Origin: Bifidobacterium breve
GTDB taxonomy: Bacteria > Bacteroidota > Bacteroidia > Cytophagales > UBA9547
Length of the DNA: 7,428 nt
Assembly (NCBI GenBank): GCA_943325655.2
Contig: CALPQG020000116.1
Location: 1-7,428 of the forward strand
Reading direction: 5' to 3'
Part shown: piece after piece, positions 1 through 4,570 of the stretch
How the letters are laid out: every line of letters starts with the position of its first letter
Numbering within the stretch: position 1 is the stretch's first letter
Made by a program: the position numbers and the translations under genes
Notes under the pieces: generated by a model
Told to the model about the DNA's origin: nothing
Database searches by the model: none
Seen by the model: only the letters and a program-made list of their open reading frames with translations

Positions 1-231
1 TTACAATACGATTGCACCATTAACGTGTATTTTTGTATCAATGCAGATGGGACACTTTCAGATATAAAAATACTCAAGGAAGTAACCAACAAAGAATACA
101 ATGCTGAAGTACTCAGGGTAGTAAAAACCTCTCCCATTTGGAAAGTTAATACAGCTGGAACAAATATACCTTGTATCCCCAAACAGGTACCGATAAAAAT
201 TCACGCCAATCCTACAGGCAAAACAAATTAA
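1..231 (+). CDS. TonB C-terminal domain protein (3' end only)
   Basis: The frame is open from the first base and ends at TAA 229-231, giving the last 76 residues of a protein whose start lies outside the window. The GTG at 25 is internal and should not be taken as the start. The segment fits the TonB C-terminal fold: a strand with VYFCINADGTLSDIKILKE, a helix with EYNAEVLRVVKTSPIWK (family pattern: acidic residue, R-V, S-P-x-W), then a final strand ending KQVPIKIHA, which corresponds to the usual 'v.ipi.F' ending. TonB proteins span the inner membrane and pass proton-motive energy to outer-membrane receptors; in Bacteroidota the same domain also closes many other periplasmic and regulatory proteins, so the full architecture is unknown. 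The two Cys residues in the visible part (plus one at residue 5) are unusual but not diagnostic. Its stop is 4 nt from the stop of the convergent cytochrome b5-like gene. Confidence 0.8.
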   Translation, partial: LQYDCTINVYFCINADGTLSDIKILKEVTNKEYNAEVLRVVKTSPIWKVNTAGTNIPCIPKQVPIKIHANPTGKTN

Positions 232-235
232 GCGT

Positions 236-472
236 CTATTGTAATTTCCCGATCACCGTAAATTTGTCAAATACATTTACGGTATGTGGCGCATCTTCCA
301 TTTCTTCTGTCAAATCCTGACCAGCCCAGTGTTCGTAATGTTTGCCATTTCTCCAAAGTTTGGAAAGGCTTACATCGTAAATTAGCCCCTTAAAAGCACA
401 CCAAATTTCTGGTTTGTCCTGACCATTGCGCAATGCCAATTGTGATTTGGTATAAGTTGGGAGGTTTTCCAT
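236..472 (-). CDS. Small cytochrome b5-like heme-binding protein
   Basis: This 78-residue protein, ATG at 472-470 and TAG at 238-236, is the size of a single cytochrome b5 domain. The hydrophobic core W24-CAFKGLIYDVS (residues 24-35) matches the 'W..i.G.VYDVS' strand of the family. The loop GKHYEHWAGQDLT (43-55) followed by MEDAPHT (58-64) matches the prokaryotic version of the two heme loops, with H45 standing where HPGG lies in eukaryotic b5 and H63 as the second likely axial ligand. H48 is a third nearby histidine. There is no signal peptide or membrane segment, so a soluble cytoplasmic protein is expected. The family carries electrons or binds heme or steroids; the partner cannot be told here. 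It is convergent with the TonB-type gene and lies downstream, on the same strand, of a T9SS sorting-domain fossil, with a 68-nt gap that contains an 11-bp inverted repeat. Confidence 0.82.
   Translation of the reverse strand: MENLPTYTKSQLALRNGQDKPEIWCAFKGLIYDVSLSKLWRNGKHYEHWAGQDLTEEMEDAPHTVNVFDKFTVIGKLQ
255..283. repeat. 9-bp inverted repeat inside the cytochrome b5-like gene
   Basis: ACCGTAAAT at 255-263 is the exact reverse complement of ATTTACGGT at 275-283, with an 11-nt loop. It lies in codons near the 3' end of the minus-strand gene and could fold in its mRNA. The loop holds TTGTCAAAT, the same 9-mer that begins the arms of the larger inverted repeat at 482-536. It is probably incidental to the coding sequence; there is no T-tract to make it a terminator. 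Confidence 0.35.
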
Positions 473-481
473 GGAGCAAAG

Positions 482-536
482 TTGTCAAATTTTTTACACT
501 ATACAAGGTGAATAGCACAATAACCAAATTTGACAA
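482..536. repeat. 11-bp perfect inverted repeat, intergenic
   Basis: TTGTCAAATTT (482-492) and AAATTTGACAA (526-536) are exact reverse complements separated by 33 nt. The pair occupies most of the 68-nt gap between the cytochrome b5-like gene and the T9SS fossil, both on the minus strand. The arm nearest the cytochrome gene ends about 10 nt from its start codon, so an operator or 5' leader structure is possible. A terminator for the fossil is less likely because the loop is long and the stem is A+T-rich. Confidence 0.55.
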
Positions 537-540
537 TTGA

Positions 541-885
541 TTAGTTGTTCACCCGCTTCACAAAATACGATTGCTTGTCAATTTGTAATGCTACAATGTA
601 CAAATCAGTTGGCAGAGAAGAGCTATTGTGTTTGGCATTTTTACTGAGGATATTCTGCTCCTGGTACAAAATTTTACCTGTAATGTCAGCAACAATAATT
701 ACGTATTCTAAAGTCATGTCTAGACCTAAAATATGTATTTTGTATTTGGTGGAATAGGGAACTATGGTATACGTATTTTTAAAAGCGTGCTCTAAGGAAC
801 TGATTGAATATCCTTGATTGATCATTACTTGCCTTGAAGCTAGATAGGTTGCTGAATTAAAAAAGCTGTAATTACTCACCCCCAA
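541..885 (-). pseudogene. T9SS type A C-terminal sorting domain fossil
   Basis: The frame runs from a stop at 888-886 to TAA 543-541. It offers only TTG (885) or GTG as early starts; the first ATG would be residue 21. The C-terminal 75 residues or so fit the type A sorting domain of type IX secretion cargo: a degenerate 'yPNP' position (IVPYSTKYKIHI, about 41-52), then VIIVADITGKILYQEQN (about 62-78), SSSLPTDLYIVALQID (about 88-103) and a terminal KRVNN. In living cargo proteins this domain follows a long secreted passenger and directs export and surface attachment. Here no signal peptide and no passenger precede it, and the DNA upstream is A+T-rich non-coding sequence. I therefore infer a remnant left after most of a cargo gene was deleted. 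A very small free-standing protein cannot be excluded. The N-terminal 40 residues match nothing I recognise. Confidence 0.6.
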
Positions 886-909
886 TTACCTAAATTATAT
901 TTTTAATGG

Positions 910-918
910 TGTGGATAA
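910..918 (-). promoter_or_regulatory. DnaA-box sequence (exact), minus orientation
   Basis: TGTGGATAA on the plus strand is the exact reverse complement of TTATCCACA, the strong bacterial DnaA-binding 9-mer. It lies in A+T-rich intergenic DNA, 72 nt from a second exact copy in the opposite orientation at 991-999. Whether DnaA binds here is inference. Confidence 0.5.
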
Positions 919-990
919 ACTATATTGCAAATATTGATTTTTAGATTGAGGTGTATTTTTAGAATCTTTTTTATAGGAAATTTTGTCTAC

Positions 991-999
991 TTATCCACA
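991..999 (+). promoter_or_regulatory. DnaA-box sequence (exact), plus orientation
   Basis: TTATCCACA is an exact match to the strong DnaA box. Its last four bases are shared with the 12-bp palindrome CACAAGCTTGTG at 996-1007, and a near-match (TTATTCACT, 8 of 9 to TTATNCACA) follows in the same orientation at 1008-1016. With the box at 910-918 it forms a possible origin-like cluster. Confidence 0.5.
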
Positions 1000-1007
1000 A
1001 GCTTGTG
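996..1007. repeat. 12-bp perfect palindrome between two DnaA-like boxes
   Basis: CACAAGCTTGTG reads the same on both strands. It overlaps the exact DnaA box on its left and abuts TTATTCACT on its right. It could be the site of a dimeric DNA-binding protein or could arise by chance. Confidence 0.45.
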
Positions 1008-1016
1008 TTATTCACT
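1008..1016 (+). promoter_or_regulatory. Near-match DnaA box (8 of 9)
   Basis: TTATTCACT differs from the relaxed consensus TTATNCACA only in the last base. It is listed because it follows an exact box by 8 nt in the same orientation. Alone it would not be worth reporting. Confidence 0.3.
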
Positions 1017-1030
1017 TTATGTTTTAATAA

Positions 1031-1061
1031 TTGGTTAGGCATATTTTTATACCTACTTTTG
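1031..1061 (+). promoter_or_regulatory. Bacteroidota-type promoter elements before the IS66 fossil
   Basis: TACTTTTG at 1054-1061 matches all fixed positions of the Bacteroidota -7 element TAnnTTTG, and TTG at 1031-1033 lies 20 nt upstream, as expected for the -33 element. The predicted start of transcription would fall almost on the ATG at 1067, so the message would be nearly leaderless. This may be the old transposase promoter. Confidence 0.4.
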
Positions 1062-1066
1062 TATTG

Positions 1067-1413
1067 ATGACAAACAAAGAGCTGGTACAATTAGTAACTG
1101 ATTTAAGCAAAAAACTTGAGGTTGCTTTAGCTACTATAGTTGAACTCAAAGAAGAAATTAGGGTATTAAAAGCTGGGGAAAATAGCAATAAGGGTGCTAT
1201 TCCACCATCTACAGCTATAAAACGAGTTTCAAGAAGCGTAAGAGAAAAATCAGATAAAAAATCAGGAGGCCCCAATTTAACCACAAAGGAAAAACCCTAG
1301 AATTTAAATTAGTATCCGTTTTTGTCAAAGAGTATAAACCCAATTTTTGCACCAGTTGTGGTAGCGATTCAAGCAATATAAAATCTCTATTACAAGAAAA
1401 TTTTGTTTTATGA
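1067..1413 (+). pseudogene. IS66-family transposase, frameshifted 5' fossil
   Basis: Reading from ATG 1067, the frame gives MTNKELVQLV and a leucine/lysine/glutamate-rich coiled-coil segment. It continues with NSNKGAIPPST, which matches the IS66 'NSxxSxxPPS' linker, then a basic stretch ending REKSDKKSGG. In intact IS66 transposases this is followed by Q-x-G-HKG. Here that continuation is in another frame: HKGKTLEF starts at 1282, so there is a net +2 (or -1) nt change between 1271 and 1281. The second frame runs on through KPNFCTSCGSD, the first Cys pair of the IS66 zinc-binding domain, and resemblance is lost near 1398; the frame stops with TGA at 1411-1413. The first frame ends at TAG 1298-1300. 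The DDE catalytic domain, normally some 300 residues, is absent, as are the accessory IS66 genes and any recognisable terminal repeats. It cannot transpose by itself. Confidence 0.8.
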
Positions 1414-1574
1414 GTTACACAAAAACTGCTAAGGTAGAAGTGCTAATTTGTAACAAATTAGACCAATTTAATTATTCACATAAAGGTACAAAAATCTCCA
1501 CAAAGCTAAATATTGCTTTATTACTTGAACTTAAGAAGCTAAAAATTAAGTGTCAAAAAATTATTAGGTGCTAA
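1410..1574 (+). CDS. Doubtful 54-codon open frame after the IS66 fossil
   Basis: ATG at 1410-1412 opens a 54-residue frame ending TAA 1572-1574; it overlaps the stop of the shifted IS66 frame. The product begins MSYTKTAKVEVLICNK and ends in a lysine-rich helix-like segment KKLKIKCQKIIRC. I recognise no family, see no signal peptide and no good ribosome-binding site. It begins where the IS66 resemblance ends, so it may be part of an older disrupted gene, or simply a chance open frame in A+T-rich DNA. A TTATTCACA sequence, fitting the relaxed DnaA-box consensus, lies inside it at 1472-1480. Confidence 0.2.
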   Translation: MSYTKTAKVEVLICNKLDQFNYSHKGTKISTKLNIALLLELKKLKIKCQKIIRC

Positions 1575-1596
1575 AATTTTACAAATAATAATTTTT
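1556..1596. repeat. 11-bp A/T-only inverted repeat upstream of the acyl-CoA synthetase
   Basis: AAAAATTATTA (1556-1566) and TAATAATTTTT (1586-1596) are exact reverse complements with a 19-nt loop. The right arm ends in five T residues, so on the plus strand this could act as a weak terminator for whatever reads through the IS66 fossil, insulating the gene that starts at 1694. A stem of only A-T pairs is weak, and such repeats arise easily in this composition. The rest of 1597-1693 shows no recognisable promoter; TATTTTTA at 1616-1623 only partly resembles TAnnTTTG. Confidence 0.4.
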
Positions 1597-1693
1597 AATT
1601 TTTCAATCTTTCCTGTATTTTTAGCGTACATGCTTCTCGGCAATTACCTTATAGTCATTTAGCTTATCCAAGAAGGGAATAAATTTAAACATT

Positions 1694-3463
1694 ATGAACG
1701 TTACCAGAGTTTTCGATATTTTGCCTTATCAGGCGACTCATTTCCCCAAAGCAGACATGTTTTCAACGAAAGTTGATCGTTCGTGGGTGGCATACAGTAC
1801 CTCAGAAGTCATCAATATCGTCAATCATGTAAGTTTGGGTTTAATACATTTGGGCTTAGAAAAAAATGAAAAAGTTGCCATCATCTCTTTTAACCGGCCG
1901 GAATGGAATTTTATAGATTATGGCGTACAACAAGTGGGTGCTATAAGTGTACCTATTTACCCTACCATTACAGAAGAAGATTTCAAGTATATTTTAACCG
2001 ATGCGGAGGTCAAATTTATTTTTGTGGCCAATGCAGAATTGTATGAAAAAATAAAACGCGCTTCGGCAGCCATAGGAAGCATTCAGAAAATATTTACTTT
2101 TGACGTTATAGAAGGTGCATCTCATTGGACTTCAGTAAAAGAGCTGGGAGAAAAAGAAAATATTCACCGCCTTACCCCATACAAAGACGCCGTTACTCCC
2201 GATGATTTATTGACCTTAATCTATACTTCTGGAACCACCGGAAATCCAAAAGGAGTAATGTTGACCCACCATAATTTACTGAGCAACGTCAAAGCCTGTA
2301 CGCCATTGATGCCCATTGACCATACACACAAAGCATTGAGCTTCTTGCCTTTGTGTCATGTGTATGAAAGAATGATGAGTTATTTGTACACTTCCATTGG
2401 GGCTTCTATTTACTATGCCGAAAGCATTGACACCATCAGCGAAAACCTGAAAGAGATTCACCCCAATATGTTTGTGACGGTTCCTCGTTTGCTTGAAAAA
2501 GTGTACGACAAGATTTATGCAAAAGGACAGGAGCTCACAGGCATTAAAAGAATGTTGTTTTTCTGGGCACTAAATTTGGGCTTGAAATACGAACCGCATC
2601 AAAAGCAGGGAGCTTGGTATAATTTTCAATTGAAATTGGCCAACAAGCTTATTTTTAACAAATGGAGAGAAGCACTTGGCGGAGATGTAAAAGCAATAGT
2701 ATCAGGAGGAGCAGCTTTACAACCAAGATTGGCGCGTGTATTTATGGCCGCCCAAATTACCATTTTAGAAGGTTATGGCTTAACAGAAACTTCCCCAGTA
2801 ATTGCCGTAAACCACGTTGAAAAAGAAAACAACATGATTGGTACCGTAGGACCACTTATTGAAGGCGTAGAAGTGAAAATTGCAGCAGACGGCGAAATTT
2901 TAACTCGAGGTCCTCATGTCATGAAAGGCTATTACAATAAACCTGACCTAACTGCAGAAGCCATTGATGCTGATGGTTGGTTTCATACCGGAGATATAGG
3001 AACCTTTATCCATCATAAATTCTTAAAAATCACCGACCGCAAAAAGGAGATTTTCAAAACCTCTGGCGGTAAATATATTGCTCCCCAACAAATGGAAAAT
3101 AAATTCAAAGAATCGGTAGTGATTGAGCAGGTAATGGTTTGCGGCGAAGGAGAGAAGTTTCCTGTAGCCTTGGTAGTTCCTGATTTCGCCCAATTACGCG
3201 AATACTGCAAATTCAAAGAAATTCCTTATACCACCAATGAGGACATGATTACGCATTTAGAAATCATTCAAAAAATTGAAAAAGAAATCAATGAATTGAA
3301 TGAAAATTTTGCCCAATATGAAAGGGTAAAAAAAATAAAATTAATGCCCAAACTTTGGAGTGTGGAATCAGGGGAACTCACGCCAACCTTGAAATTAAAA
3401 CGTAAAAATATTACCCAAAACAACAAGCATCTTATCGATGCCTTGTATGAAAATAAAGTATAA
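1694..3463 (+). CDS. Long-chain fatty acid-CoA ligase (AMP-forming)
   Basis: This enzyme activates long-chain fatty acids with ATP and CoA, via an acyl-adenylate, for beta-oxidation or lipid synthesis. The 589 residues are the usual length of the bacterial FadD15/long-chain acyl-CoA synthetase type. Motifs of the adenylate-forming superfamily appear in order: the phosphate loop YTSGTTGNPKG (177-187), EGYGLTETSP (359-368), the ATP-ribose region GWFHTGDIG (428-436), the hinge TDRKKEIFKTSGGKYIAP (447-464, hinge D448), and ELTPTLKLKR (561-570), where K567 is the probable catalytic lysine. All key residues are present, so it should be active. The N-terminus MNVTRVFDILPYQ fits the family start, supporting ATG 1694. 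There is no signal peptide; it is cytoplasmic or loosely membrane-associated. It is the first of three tandem genes, 10 nt before the lipoprotein ATG. No strong Shine-Dalgarno sequence precedes it, as is common in Bacteroidota. Confidence 0.95.
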   Translation: MNVTRVFDILPYQATHFPKADMFSTKVDRSWVAYSTSEVINIVNHVSLGLIHLGLEKNEKVAIISFNRPEWNFIDYGVQQVGAISVPIYPTITEEDFKYILTDAEVKFIFVANAELYEKIKRASAAIGSIQKIFTFDVIEGASHWTSVKELGEKENIHRLTPYKDAVTPDDLLTLIYTSGTTGNPKGVMLTHHNLLSNVKACTPLMPIDHTHKALSFLPLCHVYERMMSYLYTSIGASIYYAESIDTISENLKEIHPNMFVTVPRLLEKVYDKIYAKGQELTGIKRMLFFWALNLGLKYEPHQKQGAWYNFQLKLANKLIFNKWREALGGDVKAIVSGGAALQPRLARVFMAAQITILEGYGLTETSPVIAVNHVEKENNMIGTVGPLIEGVEVKIAADGEILTRGPHVMKGYYNKPDLTAEAIDADGWFHTGDIGTFIHHKFLKITDRKKEIFKTSGGKYIAPQQMENKFKESVVIEQVMVCGEGEKFPVALVVPDFAQLREYCKFKEIPYTTNEDMITHLEIIQKIEKEINELNENFAQYERVKKIKLMPKLWSVESGELTPTLKLKRKNITQNNKHLIDALYENKV

Positions 3464-3473
3464 TATAAGGGTT

Positions 3474-4529
3474 ATGAAAAAAATTGTTTTTTATTGTACT
3501 GCCTTATTCGCTACGGTGCTCGTTTCCTGTAAGGTAGATGTGGATAATGCTGTTAAATTAAATAAAGTAGAGTTTACCATTAAAACCGATGATAATGGTG
3601 CAATTGCTAGTACTGCAAAAGTATTTATTTATGATTCAGAGGCAGCATATCAAAACGATTATACCAAAGAAGATACCATCGGTGCAAGTGCTATCAATAA
3701 AGGTATAACCACAAGTGGAAAATTCAATATCGAATTGACTTCTAACAAGCCTTACTGGGTCAGGGTTATTTATTTCCAAAAAAGTGCAGAGGTTTTAAAT
3801 GCTGGCAAAACAGTCATGTATAGCAACGATGAACTGGGCGTTCAGTTTGGTCCTTTTGAATCCAAAAATTTTGAAAACAACAACCTTACTACCAAAGCCA
3901 GCATTACTTTAACAAAAGCCTATTGTTATTTATTAGTGGCTGCCAAGGATAATGCTTCCATTGAAGTTTCTGTTTTTAATGCCCGCAACAAAGCCTGTGA
4001 AAAATTAAGTTTCAATAATAATTTGGTAAACAGTGGTGCATTATCTATTGGATCATTAGATGAGTTAGAGAAAAATTTGTTCACCAAATTTGACAAACAA
4101 GACCGCCAATATATGGTCTTTGTGGTACCTAAAGGCAATATCAGCATTTATTATAAATCCATGGCTGGCTGCAATAAAGTGGTCAATAAAAAAATAACCG
4201 GAGACAAAAGGGTGGTGGTTGATGTACTCGAAAGCTGCGTAACCGGCACCTTGGTTTTTTACAATAAATCAAGTGATTTTACAGATATCAAAGTCATTCT
4301 CAGTACCCCAAGTGATACCATTGGAACTTTAGAAGCTACAGAATTAAGCTATACACACACCAATGTCTGTGACTTTTCAAGTTCCAGAAGTCTTATCAAA
4401 GTGAGCAGAGAAATTGGTACTTACAAATACGTAGCCACATCAAAAAGTGGCAACCGTGAAATTAAAGGTACTGTAAGTATCACCACCGCCAATGAATGTA
4501 AACCTGTGGAGATTTTATTAACAAGATAA
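3474..4529 (+). CDS. Lipoprotein of unknown function
   Basis: The start chosen is ATG 3474, because it begins a clean lipoprotein signal: MKK, a hydrophobic stretch, and the lipobox LVSC with lipidated Cys19 (VLVSC-K). An upstream in-frame ATG at 3438 would bury this signal behind 12 extra residues and overlap the ligase gene. The protein has 351 residues; the mature part would sit on the inner or outer membrane. I recognise no named family. It appears to be built of beta-sandwich-like segments: about 20-150, about 150-254 and about 255-351. The last two share a layout of Y-x-x-V...K-x-G-N-x-x-I followed by a Cys (YMVFVVPKGNISI, 213-225, and YKYVATSKSGNREI, 317-330). The mature chain has six Cys besides Cys19 (151, 175, 233, 255, 299, 342), enough for disulfides. 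It follows the ligase by 10 nt and precedes the OmpA-type gene by 41 nt, so co-transcription and a shared envelope role with the OmpA protein are likely, but unproven. Confidence 0.8.
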   Translation: MKKIVFYCTALFATVLVSCKVDVDNAVKLNKVEFTIKTDDNGAIASTAKVFIYDSEAAYQNDYTKEDTIGASAINKGITTSGKFNIELTSNKPYWVRVIYFQKSAEVLNAGKTVMYSNDELGVQFGPFESKNFENNNLTTKASITLTKAYCYLLVAAKDNASIEVSVFNARNKACEKLSFNNNLVNSGALSIGSLDELEKNLFTKFDKQDRQYMVFVVPKGNISIYYKSMAGCNKVVNKKITGDKRVVVDVLESCVTGTLVFYNKSSDFTDIKVILSTPSDTIGTLEATELSYTHTNVCDFSSSRSLIKVSREIGTYKYVATSKSGNREIKGTVSITTANECKPVEILLTR

Positions 4530-4570
4530 TCTCTATCAAGTACAGACAAATTTCTGAAAATTTATTTACT

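Noticed and set aside
545..757. Plus-strand open frame of 70 codons
   Set aside because: It lies opposite the T9SS sorting-domain frame, which has the better family match.
1024..1284. Minus-strand open frame of 86 codons
   Set aside because: It is antisense to the IS66 fossil, whose frame has recognisable family motifs; the minus product resembles nothing.
1664..1672. TTATCCAAG as a further DnaA box
   Set aside because: Only 7 of 9 positions match, which is too weak in A+T-rich DNA.
3438..3473. Upstream ATG for the lipoprotein, giving a 363-residue product
   Set aside because: It would overlap the ligase gene and put 12 non-hydrophobic residues ahead of a clear lipoprotein signal that begins at ATG 3474.
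3539..3547. Exact DnaA-box sequence TGTGGATAA inside the lipoprotein gene
   Set aside because: It is isolated, in coding DNA (codons for Asp-Val-Asp-Asn), with no companion boxes; treated as chance and counted against the origin idea.
4083..4096. 14-nt match ACCAAATTTGACAA shared with 523-536
   Set aside because: The copy here is in ordinary coding sequence (Thr-Lys-Phe-Asp-Lys); a match this short and A+T-rich is plausible by chance.
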